From: Clostridia bacterium
GTDB taxonomy: Bacteria > Bacillota_A > Clostridia > Oscillospirales > CAG-272
DNA: 7,770 nt
Assembly: GCA_017626655.1 (NCBI GenBank)
Contig: JAGAIH010000163.1
Location: 1-7,770, forward strand
Direction of reading: 5' to 3'
The notes under the pieces are model-generated. The model worked only from the letters and a program-made list of their open reading frames with translations. It was not told where the DNA came from and searched no databases. Both the position numbers and the translations under genes were made by a program. Positions within the stretch are counted from its first letter, which is position 1. Every line of letters begins with the position of its first letter. This document shows positions 1 to 6,519 of the stretch, piece by piece.

Positions 1-36
1 CTGTTTGACGCATTGGCTCGGTTGCCAAGGACCCAT

Positions 37-173
37 CGTAGGGAGCGACGCCCTCGTCGCTCCGCGACCTGAAAATTGCCTTTATCTGTTGTCAGATATA
101 TATGTTTCGCCCTTATCCCCCAAAAGATCGGTATGTTCTATGTGGCGGAGCGACGAGGACGTCACTCCCTACG
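37..173. repeat. MITE-like element with 30-bp terminal inverted repeats
   Basis: Two 30-bp arms, 37-66 and 144-173, are inverted copies matching at 27 of 30 positions. They enclose about 77 bp of AT-richer sequence with no gene. Each arm is itself a hairpin. The left arm pairs 42-50 with 55-63 perfectly (GGAGCGACG / CGTCGCTCC, 4-nt loop); the right arm pairs 147-155 with 160-168 with one mismatch. The outer ends read CGTAGGGAG inward. No transposase is present, so any movement would depend on an enzyme elsewhere. Similar GTAGGG-type palindromic repeats are, as far as I recall, scattered in intergenic DNA of gut Clostridia. No clear target-site duplication is visible next to the arms. The inverted repeats are seen directly; mobility is inferred. 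Confidence 0.65.
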
Positions 174-228
174 GGTGTTTGTGTCAACCGAAACAAACCG
201 GCAGATCCAAATTTGAGATCCCCACACA

Positions 229-264
229 AAAGACCGACGGCCTCACAGGAAACCGTCGGTCTTT
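229..264 (-). terminator. Rho-independent terminator of the importer operon
   Basis: A perfect 12-bp inverted repeat (229-240 with 253-264, AAAGACCGACGG / CCGTCGGTCTTT) encloses a 12-nt loop. It begins about 15 nt after the stop codon of the last permease gene. On the minus strand the stem runs out into TTTT followed by GTGTGG, a short but usable T-run. It closes the four-gene importer operon. Its stem also has a T-rich end in plus orientation, but no gene approaches from that side within the window. Confidence 0.85.
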
Positions 265-279
265 CATTACACAGAGAGC

Positions 280-1254
280 TTACCTCTCCTCGCGGTAGTA
301 GTTGATACCCAGAGCCGCAGGGGGCTGATCCTCCCGCTTGTTGCGGACGCTGGAGATGGTCAGGACGACGATCGTGACTACGTAGGGCAGCATCTTCAGA
401 AGCTGGGTGAAGCTCATGGGCAGGCCCAGGGCCTGGAAGGCGGGGATGGAGGGGATATAGGAGCCTGCCAGGTAGAGGGCGCCAAAGAGGGCGGAGCCAA
501 AGATGCTCAGGTGGGGTCTCCACAGAGCGAAGATGACCAGGGCGATGGAGAGCCAGCCCAGGGTCTCGATGGACTTGTAGGCCTCGGGAGAGCCCGCGTA
601 GTTCATGACGTAGAACAGACCGCCCAGGCCCGCGATGCCGCTGCCGATGATGGTGGCGCCGTACTTATAGGCGTTCACGTTGATGCCCACGGCGTCGGCG
701 GTAGCGGGGTTCTCACCCACGGCGCGGAGGTGGAGACCCACCTTGGTCTTGGTCAGCACCACCGAAGCCACCACGGCGATGGCGATGGCCAGGTAGACCA
801 TGATGCCCAGGTACTGCCAGGCGGTACCGGGGAGCAGGTTCGAGAAGGGGAGGCGGAAGGTGGACAGGGCCTTCAGGTAGGCGTGGTTCTCCCGACCCAG
901 CCCCGACATGATGAAGCGCATCACGCCCGCACCAAAGATGGTCATGGTCAGGCCTGTGACGTTCTGGTTGGCCTTGAAGCTGACGGTCAGAACGCTGTAG
1001 AGGAGACCCATGAGGCCCGCAGAGAGGAAAGCGGCCAGGATGCCCAGGACCACGATGAGGGCTCCGGGGACGTTCCCTGCCAGGACCAGAGCCTGGACCA
1101 TGGCACAGCCGCCTGCCGCGCCCACGCACATGATACCGGGGATACCCAGGTTGAGGTGGCCCACCTTCTCGGTGATGATCTCACCCGTGGAGCCGTAGAG
1201 GAAGGTCATACCCAGGGCGATGGCGTTGATGAGAAAATCAATGACGTAATTCAT
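280..1254 (-). CDS. Nucleoside-type ABC importer permease 2 (NupQ/YufQ-like)
   Basis: This 324-residue polytopic membrane protein is the second of two different permease subunits in a BMP-type importer. These systems take up purine and other nucleosides in relatives such as Bacillus NupNOPQ. Family motifs are visible: NLGIPGIMCVGA near residues 35-46 (usually NIGIEGMM in the family), AVGENPATADAVGIN in the middle, and GWLSIALVIFALWRP near residue 235. The middle motif lies in the cytoplasmic loop expected to contact the ATPase. Roughly eight to ten hydrophobic segments fill the rest, and the length is normal. The ATG at 1254 overlaps the TGA of the upstream permease as ATGA. An AAGGAGG ribosome site lies about 8 nt before it. 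The conserved GIEGM core reads GIPGI here, a mild divergence. The exact substrate is inferred. Confidence 0.93.
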   Translation of the reverse strand: MNYVIDFLINAIALGMTFLYGSTGEIITEKVGHLNLGIPGIMCVGAAGGCAMVQALVLAGNVPGALIVVLGILAAFLSAGLMGLLYSVLTVSFKANQNVTGLTMTIFGAGVMRFIMSGLGRENHAYLKALSTFRLPFSNLLPGTAWQYLGIMVYLAIAIAVVASVVLTKTKVGLHLRAVGENPATADAVGINVNAYKYGATIIGSGIAGLGGLFYVMNYAGSPEAYKSIETLGWLSIALVIFALWRPHLSIFGSALFGALYLAGSYIPSIPAFQALGLPMSFTQLLKMLPYVVTIVVLTISSVRNKREDQPPAALGINYYREER

Positions 1255-2363
1255 GCCTGGACCTCCTTCTTGGCCGAGCGGAAGACGACCTTGTAGTTGA
1301 TGAAAAACTCACATCCGATGATGAAGAACAGAATGATACCCGTGATGATGCTGGGGAAGGCGTCGCTCATGTTGAAATCCTGGGCGACCTGGGCCGCGCC
1401 CTGATCCAAAAAGATTAGGAGGAAGGAGGTCAGCACCATGACGGCGGGATCGAACTTGGCCAGCCAGGAGACCATGATGGCGGTAAAGCCCTGGCCGCCC
1501 GCGGATTCGGTGGTGATGGTACGGTCCAGACCGCCCACGATGAGGAAGCCTGCCAGGCCGCAGAGGGCTCCCGAGAGGATCATGGTACGGATGATGACCT
1601 TGGGAACGCTGATACCGATGTAGCGGGCGGTGTTCTCGCTCTCGCCTACCACCGAGATCTCGTAGCCGTGCTTGGTGTAGTTGAGGTAGACATACATGGC
1701 GATCGTCAGAATGGCCACCACCAGAATGATCAGCACGTAGGCGTTGCCGAAGAGCACGGGGAGCATACCCACGTCCTCGATTCGTCCCAGGGTACTGGAG
1801 CCGTCGGGGGTCCAGGTCAGGAGGAAGAAGGCGACCAGGTAGGTGGCCACGTAGTTCATCATGAGGGTGAACAGGGTCTCGTTGGTCTTCCACTTAGCCT
1901 TGAACAGGGCGGGAATGACACCCCAGGCCGCGCCCGCGATGAGGGCGGTGACCAGCATGAGGAGGATGAGGCACCAGTCGGGCACCTTACCGCCCAGGTA
2001 GAAGAGGCAGGCGGTGGTGGCCAGACAGCCCACCAGCACCTGGCCCTCGGCGCCGATGTTCCAGAACTTCATGCGGAAGGCGGGGGTAACGGCCAGGGAG
2101 ATGCAGAGGAGGATGGCCACGTCCTTGACTAGCTTCCAGATCTTACGGCTGGAGCCGAAGGAGCCGCGGAACATGGAGATATACATATCAATGGGATTGC
2201 GCTTCACCAGGAGAAAGGTGATGATACCGCAGACCAGGAATGCCGCCAGGATGGCGATGGCGCGGATCAACCAGGACTTCCACATGGGAATTGTAGGTCG
2301 CTTGACGATATGGAACAGAGGCTCACGGACCTTGGTGACGCCCTTCTCAGAAGACTTAGCCAT
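1251..2363 (-). CDS. Nucleoside-type ABC importer permease 1 (NupP/YufP-like)
   Basis: This 370-residue membrane protein is the first permease subunit of the importer. It has a basic cytoplasmic N-terminus of about 30 residues, a first membrane helix near residues 31-52, and then about eight to nine more hydrophobic segments. Family hallmarks are FWNIGAEGQVLVG near residues 101-113, TNETLFTLMMNYVA near 160-173, GYEISVVGESENTARYIGI in the cytoplasmic coupling loop, and GQGFTAIMVSWLAKFDP toward the C-terminus. It should pair with the permease that follows to form the translocation pore. The ATG at 2363 lies inside the end of the ATPase gene (8-bp overlap). AAAGGAGG sits 9 nt upstream, which supports this start and suggests coupled translation. 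Family assignment is strong; nucleoside specificity is inferred from the whole operon. Confidence 0.94.
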   Translation of the reverse strand: MAKSSEKGVTKVREPLFHIVKRPTIPMWKSWLIRAIAILAAFLVCGIITFLLVKRNPIDMYISMFRGSFGSSRKIWKLVKDVAILLCISLAVTPAFRMKFWNIGAEGQVLVGCLATTACLFYLGGKVPDWCLILLMLVTALIAGAAWGVIPALFKAKWKTNETLFTLMMNYVATYLVAFFLLTWTPDGSSTLGRIEDVGMLPVLFGNAYVLIILVVAILTIAMYVYLNYTKHGYEISVVGESENTARYIGISVPKVIIRTMILSGALCGLAGFLIVGGLDRTITTESAGGQGFTAIMVSWLAKFDPAVMVLTSFLLIFLDQGAAQVAQDFNMSDAFPSIITGIILFFIIGCEFFINYKVVFRSAKKEVQA

Positions 2364-3921
2364 TTGCGGTGTCCTCCTTTCCTGTAGTCGTATCGGCGGC
2401 GGGAATGCTACCCGTCATGAGGAGGCCGATCTCCTCCTTGACGGCGGTGCGGCCGTCCACGATGCCCGTGATGCGGCCGGAATTGATGACCATGATGCGG
2501 TCGCAAAGCTCAATCAGCACGTCCAGATCCTCGCCCACGAAGATGATGGCGGTGCCGGCCTCCTTCTGCTTGTTGAGCAGGTTGTAGATGGCGTAGGAGG
2601 AGTTGATGTCCAGGCCGCGGACGGGGTAAGCCACCATCAGCACCTTGGGAGCGGCGGCGATCTCACGGCCCACCAGCACCTTCTGGACGTTACCGCCCGA
2701 CAGGCGGCGGACGGGGGTGGTGACGCCGGGGGTAACCACCTCCAGGCTCTTGACGATATCCTCGGCCAGATCTCGGGGCTTCTTGCGGTCCACGAACATG
2801 GAGTGGCCCTTGCGGTAGCTGCGGAGCATCATGTTGTCCACGATGTCCATGTTGCCCACCAGGCCCATGCCCAGACGGTCCTCGGGGACGAAGGAGAGGC
2901 GGACGCCCAGATCGCGGATCTGGAGGGGGGTCTTGTCACGGAGGTTAACGGTCTCACCCGTCTTGGGGTTGAGGTAGGTGATCTCACCGCTGTCGACGTG
3001 CTGGAGGCCCGCGATGGACTCCAGAAGCTCTCGCTGGCCCGAGCCCGCGATGCCCGCGATGCCCAGGATCTCACCGCTACGGGCGGTGAAGCTGACGTCG
3101 TCCAGGAGCTTGACCCCCTCGTAGCCGGTGCAGGATATATGGGAAACGGTCAGTCTGTCGCAAGGATTCTTGGGCTCCGACCGCGCGATGTTCAAGGTTA
3201 CCTTCTTGCCGACCATCATTTCGGTCAGCATGCTCTCGTCGGCCTCGGCGGTATTGACGGTACCGATATGCTCGCCGCGGCGAAGGACAGCCACGCGGTC
3301 GGTGAGAGCCAGGACCTCGTGGAGCTTATGGGTGATGATGATGACCGATTTTCCGTCGTCCCGCATACGGCGCAGGACCGAGAACAGCACCTCGGTCTCC
3401 TGGGGAGTCAGCACGGCGGTGGGCTCGTCCAGGATGAGGATATCGGCGTTGCGGTAGAGAACCTTGATGATCTCCACCGTCTGCTTCTCGGATACCGACA
3501 TCTCGTAGATCTTCTTGTGGGGGTCCATGTGGAACCCGTAGCGCTCGGTGATCTCCTTCACGCGAGCCTCGGCCTCGGCGCGGGAGTAGCCCGCCTCATC
3601 CTTGACGCCCAGGATGATGTTCTCGGTGGCGGTAAAGACGTCGACCAGCTTAAAGTGCTGGTGGATCATACCGATCTTATGGGCGAAGGCATCCTTGGGG
3701 GAGGTGATGACCACCTCTCGGCCGTCCACGAGAACGGTTCCCTCGTCGGGGAAATAGATGCCGGCGATCATGTTCATAAGGGTGGTCTTACCGCAGCCAT
3801 TCTCACCGAGAATGGCCAGGATCTCACCGTGGTAGACCTCCAGGGAGACATTCTTGTTGGCTTGGATGCTTCCGAAGCTTTTGGAAATATTCTTCATTTC
3901 CAGGGCGATGGGCTTGCTCAC
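2356..3921 (-). CDS. Nucleoside-type ABC importer ATPase, two fused ATP-binding domains (NupO/YufO-like)
   Basis: This cytoplasmic protein powers the importer and carries two ATP-binding domains in one chain. The chosen GTG start gives 521 residues, normal for the family. GGAGG lies 6 nt before it, while the in-frame ATG at 3948 and GTG at 3975 have no ribosome site. Domain 1 has Walker A GENGCGKTT (39-47), Q-loop Q88, signature MSVSEKQ (141-147), Walker B ILILDEP (161-167) and switch His198. Domain 2 is degenerate: its P-loop reads GIAGSGQRE (290-298) without the usual GKS/T. Its signature LSGGNVQK (407-414) is intact. Walker B reads VLMVAYPVRGLD and the switch region FVGEDLD lacks histidine. 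Loss of canonical residues in the second domain is common in this family and in the related sugar ATPases, so one functional ATP site is likely. It follows the lipoprotein gene after a hairpin-containing gap. Confidence 0.93.
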   Translation of the reverse strand: MSKPIALEMKNISKSFGSIQANKNVSLEVYHGEILAILGENGCGKTTLMNMIAGIYFPDEGTVLVDGREVVITSPKDAFAHKIGMIHQHFKLVDVFTATENIILGVKDEAGYSRAEAEARVKEITERYGFHMDPHKKIYEMSVSEKQTVEIIKVLYRNADILILDEPTAVLTPQETEVLFSVLRRMRDDGKSVIIITHKLHEVLALTDRVAVLRRGEHIGTVNTAEADESMLTEMMVGKKVTLNIARSEPKNPCDRLTVSHISCTGYEGVKLLDDVSFTARSGEILGIAGIAGSGQRELLESIAGLQHVDSGEITYLNPKTGETVNLRDKTPLQIRDLGVRLSFVPEDRLGMGLVGNMDIVDNMMLRSYRKGHSMFVDRKKPRDLAEDIVKSLEVVTPGVTTPVRRLSGGNVQKVLVGREIAAAPKVLMVAYPVRGLDINSSYAIYNLLNKQKEAGTAIIFVGEDLDVLIELCDRIMVINSGRITGIVDGRTAVKEEIGLLMTGSIPAADTTTGKEDTANG

Positions 3922-3973
3922 ACAGCACCTCCGATTGGTTGTATTCATGGTGAAAGCAGGAAATTGAAAAAAC

Positions 3974-4023
3974 ACAAAAATCAGAAACGAGGCGGAGCTG
4001 GGGGGCTCCGCCCTATTTCTGAT
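3974..4023 (-). terminator. Intra-operon hairpin with T-run (attenuator or partial terminator)
   Basis: Between the lipoprotein stop and the ATPase start, an outer 8-bp stem (3980-3987 with 4016-4023, ATCAGAAA / TTTCTGAT) stacks on an inner 8-bp stem (3991-3998 with 4005-4012, GGCGGAGC / GCTCCGCC). A 3x3 internal loop separates them. In the minus-strand transcript this is followed by TTTTTGTGTTTTTT. It starts about 15 nt after the lipoprotein stop codon. No separate promoter for the ATPase gene is evident, so partial readthrough is the simplest reading. That would yield more binding protein than ATPase and permeases and would protect the 3' end of the upstream message. Confidence 0.82.
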
Positions 4024-4037
4024 AAGGAATCTGAAAA

Positions 4038-5243
4038 TTAGCCGAAATTGGTGTTCAGCAGCTTGATACCGTCGATCTGAATGTCGAAGTAAGGAGCGGA
4101 GCGGTGCTTGGACTCGAAGAACACGCCGTTCTCGATCGCCTCGGTATCCTTAACGAACTCGGCGTCGGTGTCAACGTCAGCCAGGTAGGTGGTCAGCGCG
4201 GAGCCGCCGACGGTGAAGTTCGCGGTGTTGAAGACGTGGCGGGTGCCGTTCTTCAGCTCCTCGGTGATCTTGGCGATCTCCTCGACGGTGCCGGCGGCGG
4301 CCACGTTGGTGTTGACGTCGGTCAGGACCACGGAGCCGGTAGCGATGGTGCCGGTCCAGTCGGTGGCAATAGCCTCACCCTTCATGTTCTGCTCGCAGAT
4401 GTACTGGAAGTAGGGAGCCCAGTTGATGCGGGAGGAAACGATGAAGGTGTTGGGGCAATGCTCCAGAGTGGAGCCGTTGTAGGAGACGTTGGGAACGCCC
4501 TTGTCCTCGCAAGCGGAGGGAGCGCCCATGGAGTCGGCGTGCTGGGAGATCAGGACGCAACCGCCGTTGATCAGAGCGTTGGCGGTGTTGCGCTCTGCGG
4601 TCTCGTCGTACCAGCTACCGGTGAACTGAACGTCCATGGTGACGGAGGGGCAGACCGACTTGGCGCCCAGGTAGAAGGAGGTGTAGCCGGAGATAACCTC
4701 GGCGTAGGTGAAGGCACCGACGTAGCCCATCTTGGCCTGCTCGGCGGTGATCTCACCGGCCTCGATCATAGCGTTGAGCTTCATACCTGCGGCAACACCG
4801 GCCAGGTAACGGCCCTCGTAGATGGAAGCGAATGCGTTGTGGAAGTTGGGGAGCTTCTCGGTGTGAGCCATGGTGCCGGTGGCGTGGCAGAACTCCACCT
4901 CGGGCTTCTCCTTGGCGGCGGCGAGAATGTGGGTCTCGTGACCGAAGCTGTTGGCGAAGATGACGTCGCAACCCTCGTCGACCAGGTCGAGAGCGGCCTC
5001 GTAGCAGGCATTGGACTCGGGGATGTTGCGCTTGATGATGACCTGATCGTCACGGAGACCGAGAGCCTTCTGGGCTTCCTTGACACCGTTGATGAAGTTG
5101 AGGTCGTAGGTGGAGTCCTCGTCGTGGAGGCAGATCACACCCAGCTTGAAGTCGTCGGAGCCGGCCTTGTCGCAGGAGCCGAACAGAACGGCGCAGGACA
5201 GGAGCATAGCGGCGATGAGCGCGAGAGACAGGAACTTCTTCAT
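4038..5243 (-). CDS. BMP-family nucleoside-binding lipoprotein, importer substrate-binding subunit
   Basis: This 401-residue extracytoplasmic binding protein is anchored to the membrane by lipid and delivers substrate to the permeases. The N-terminus MKKFLSLALIAAMLLSC is a signal sequence. A likely lipobox follows, with the modified cysteine at residue 24 in LFGSC; Phe at -3 is less usual. Typical BMP/PnrA motifs are DVIFANSFGHE near residue 90, YEGRYLAGVAAGM near residue 145, GYVGAFTYAEVISGY, and WYDETAERNTANALINGG followed by HADSMG. Family members bind purine nucleosides, though others bind riboflavin or act as lipoproteins of uncertain ligand. The ATG start has AAGGAG 8 nt upstream. It is the first gene of the operon, with its own promoter and an 80-nt leader. 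Synteny with double-ATPase and two-permease genes, and xpt upstream, favours nucleosides. Confidence 0.93.
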   Translation of the reverse strand: MKKFLSLALIAAMLLSCAVLFGSCDKAGSDDFKLGVICLHDEDSTYDLNFINGVKEAQKALGLRDDQVIIKRNIPESNACYEAALDLVDEGCDVIFANSFGHETHILAAAKEKPEVEFCHATGTMAHTEKLPNFHNAFASIYEGRYLAGVAAGMKLNAMIEAGEITAEQAKMGYVGAFTYAEVISGYTSFYLGAKSVCPSVTMDVQFTGSWYDETAERNTANALINGGCVLISQHADSMGAPSACEDKGVPNVSYNGSTLEHCPNTFIVSSRINWAPYFQYICEQNMKGEAIATDWTGTIATGSVVLTDVNTNVAAAGTVEEIAKITEELKNGTRHVFNTANFTVGGSALTTYLADVDTDAEFVKDTEAIENGVFFESKHRSAPYFDIQIDGIKLLNTNFG

Positions 5244-5277
5244 TTCTTTTCTCCTTGTTTTTGTTTATTGGGAAACT

Positions 5278-5301
5278 ATGTAAAGCCTTTCGGCCTAACA
5301 T
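5278..5301 (-). promoter_or_regulatory. GNRA-capped hairpin in the importer operon leader
   Basis: In the minus-strand RNA, ATGTTAGGCC and GGCTTTACAT can pair around a GAAA loop: ten positions with one T-T mismatch and one G-U pair. It lies 34 nt before the lipoprotein start codon and inside the predicted 5' leader. It could stabilise the message or be a protein or small-RNA contact. No T-run follows, so it is not a terminator. Function is unknown; the pairing is seen directly. Confidence 0.45.
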
Positions 5302-5332
5302 CTTGTGGGAGATAATGAAAACTCTGAAATAT

Positions 5333-5361
5333 ATTGTAGCACGAAAGCCGTCTCTTGGCAA
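5333..5361 (-). promoter_or_regulatory. Promoter of the nucleoside importer operon
   Basis: On the minus strand, -35 TTGCCA (5361-5356) and -10 TACAAT (5338-5333) are separated by 17 nt. Each hexamer matches the sigma-A consensus at 5 of 6 positions. Transcription would begin near 5325 and leave a leader of about 80 nt before the lipoprotein gene. TTGACA just upstream (within TTTTTGACAC) sits 24 nt from the -10 element, too far to serve as its -35. Confidence 0.78.
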
Positions 5362-5389
5362 GTGTCAAAAATCACAATATGTTCACAAC

Positions 5390-5411
5390 ACCGACAAAAA
5401 TTCTTTTCGGT
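5390..5411. promoter_or_regulatory. Imperfect palindrome upstream of the importer promoter (possible operator)
   Basis: A 22-bp palindrome centred on AATT begins ACCGA and ends TCGGT, with 18 of 22 positions symmetric. Its centre is about 75 bp upstream of the predicted start of transcription. The half-site reads AAAACCGAA on the minus strand, which recalls the AWWWCCGAAC part of the lactococcal PurR box, but the rest of that consensus fits poorly. A purine-responsive role is speculation; a generic activator or repressor site is equally possible. Confidence 0.3.
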
Positions 5412-5426
5412 TTTGCATAATACGAT

Positions 5427-5450
5427 AAAACCCGACCGCGGAAGCCTCGG
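5427..5450 (-). terminator. Possible weak terminator after xpt
   Basis: About 12 nt after the xpt stop, the minus strand can form a short CCGA / TCGG stem with inner GC pairs, followed by GGGTTTTAT. The helix is short and mismatched. If it is inefficient, xpt transcripts would read into the importer operon, which faces the same way about 220 bp downstream. Confidence 0.3.
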
Positions 5451-5462
5451 AAAAGGCCTGTC

Positions 5463-6038
5463 TCAATCGCAGAATTCGATGCCGTCCGCAACGCTCATGG
5501 ACTTGATGCGGGCCAGGGATTCCACCCGCACGCCGCGGCCGCGGATCTCGGCTCCGCCGCCCTGGTAGGTCTTCTCCACGAACACGCCCGCGCCCACGAT
5601 GGTGGCTCCCGCCTGCTCGCAGAGGTCAATGAGGGCGTGGAGAGCCTGGCCGCGGGCCAGGAAGTCGTCAATCAGAAGGATGCGGTCCTCGGAGGAAAGC
5701 ATGATCTTGGGAATGACGGCGGTGTGGTCGGTGCCGTGGGTGAAGGAATGGACCGAGGAAGCGTAGACCTCCCCCGTCATATTGTTGCTCTTGGCCTTCT
5801 TGGCGAAGACCACGGGGACGTCAAAGGGCAGGGCGCAAAGGCACGCCAGGCCGATGCCCGAGGCCTCGATGGTGAGGATCTTGGTGACGTTCTCGTCCTT
5901 GAAGAGACGGTAGAACTCCTCCCCGAGGGTACGGATGAAGCGGGTGTCCAGCTGTTGGTTCAAGAAGGTACCGACCTTGAGCACGTCTCCGTCCTCGATA
6001 ATACCGTCCTTGCGGATGCGATCTTCCATCAGTTTCAT
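5463..6038 (-). CDS. xpt: Xanthine phosphoribosyltransferase
   Basis: This 191-residue cytosolic enzyme joins xanthine (and less well guanine) to PRPP, giving XMP (or GMP) and pyrophosphate for purine salvage. It aligns closely with Bacillus Xpt in length and residues: Leu20 and Asn27 (base-contact positions), LTIEASGI (55-62), FAKKAKS (78-84), the PRPP loop LLIDDFLARGQA (121-132), Lys156 in VEKTYQ, and the ending VESLARIKS. The ATG at 6038 matches the family N-terminus and has AGGGA 8 nt upstream. The frame stays open to 6125, but the extra residues do not belong to the family and the upstream ATG overlaps the promoter. It has its own promoter and lies just upstream of a nucleoside importer operon on the same strand, consistent with a shared salvage role. 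No purine riboswitch is visible in its leader. Confidence 0.95.
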   Translation of the reverse strand: MKLMEDRIRKDGIIEDGDVLKVGTFLNQQLDTRFIRTLGEEFYRLFKDENVTKILTIEASGIGLACLCALPFDVPVVFAKKAKSNNMTGEVYASSVHSFTHGTDHTAVIPKIMLSSEDRILLIDDFLARGQALHALIDLCEQAGATIVGAGVFVEKTYQGGGAEIRGRGVRVESLARIKSMSVADGIEFCD

Positions 6039-6116
6039 GTGGTTCTTCCCTGCCTTTCGGTTGTTTGTTCGGGCGTCGTCCCGTGAAAAGTCCGTTGAAA
6101 TAAGAATAATAGAATA

Positions 6117-6145
6117 ATTATACACGATTTTGACGAAAAATGCAA
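6117..6145 (-). promoter_or_regulatory. Promoter of xpt
   Basis: On the minus strand, -35 TTGCAT (6145-6140) and a consensus -10 TATAAT (6122-6117) lie 17 nt apart. Transcription should begin near 6110, giving a leader of about 70 nt. The leader is too short and lacks the conserved cores for a purine riboswitch with an expression platform. It does contain two CCGAA motifs spaced 12 nt apart (6054-6072). Confidence 0.75.
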
Positions 6146-6353
6146 GAGGAAATTCTTCCGCCGAAATGACGGTTTTTCAATTTCCATCTTTATTATATGA
6201 GCAATCAAATCAAAACAAATTTTGCCCCATTTTTTCGGATTACCTCCCCATTTCTCCCTCAAACGGCTTTTTTTGGAATTTCTCACAAAAATATGGTCAC
6301 ACCATGCAATGTTTTATAAAATAGTACAAATTTTCAACAATTTTGAAAAAGGG
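6146..6353. other. AT-rich intergenic spacer between divergent promoters
   Basis: No gene is supported here; short open frames lack ribosome sites and recognisable protein. Together with the flanking promoters and leaders it makes a 481-bp gap (6039-6519) between xpt and the divergent exporter gene. It contains small symmetric sites: ATGGT-cac-ACCAT at 6293-6305 and TTTTCAA-caatt-TTGAAAA at 6331-6349. It is otherwise featureless poly-A/T-rich DNA. Confidence 0.6.
6331..6349. promoter_or_regulatory. Perfect 7-bp inverted repeat upstream of the exporter promoter
   Basis: TTTTCAA (6331-6337) and TTGAAAA (6343-6349) are perfect inverted copies with a 5-bp spacer. They sit directly upstream of the -35 element, centred near -48. 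It could bind a dimeric regulator or act as an AT-rich UP element. In such AT-rich sequence chance symmetry is also plausible. Confidence 0.3.
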
Positions 6354-6381
6354 TTGTTTTTTCGGAAAAATGTGGTATAAT
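6354..6381 (+). promoter_or_regulatory. Extended -10 promoter of the ABC exporter gene
   Basis: A consensus -10 TATAAT (6376-6381) is preceded by TGG, making an extended -10 (TGNTATAAT). The -35 TTGTTT (6354-6359) is weak, with 16-nt spacing. The predicted start of transcription is near 6388, about 132 nt before the GTG start codon. Confidence 0.72.
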
Positions 6382-6387
6382 GCACAT

Positions 6388-6519
6388 GAAATCAGCCGCC
6401 CGTATCCCCCAACAAGGGTACTTGAGGCCGGATTTCGCAAGCCCCTTCGGCGCACTCATCGAAAAAACATCAGGTGTACGTCTTCGCGCGTACCGCTCCC
6501 CCGGAGTACAGGAAAGGAT
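6388..6519 (+). promoter_or_regulatory. Structured 5' leader of the ABC exporter gene
   Basis: The predicted RNA begins with GAAATC (6388-6393), which pairs exactly with GATTTC (6431-6436). Inside are GCC/GGC (6395-6397 with 6426-6428) and a GTA-CCC / GGG-TAC stem (6402-6408 with 6416-6421, one bulged T), so the first 50 nt can fold into one arm. Further on, GTACGT (6476-6481) pairs with GCGTAC (6488-6493). The same GTAC at 6490-6493 can instead pair with 6506-6509 around a CTCC/GGAG hairpin that ends next to the AGGA ribosome site (6510-6513). The alternative pairing suggests control of translation. It does not match any riboswitch core or T-box signature I know. Pairings are seen by eye; function is inferred. 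Confidence 0.4.
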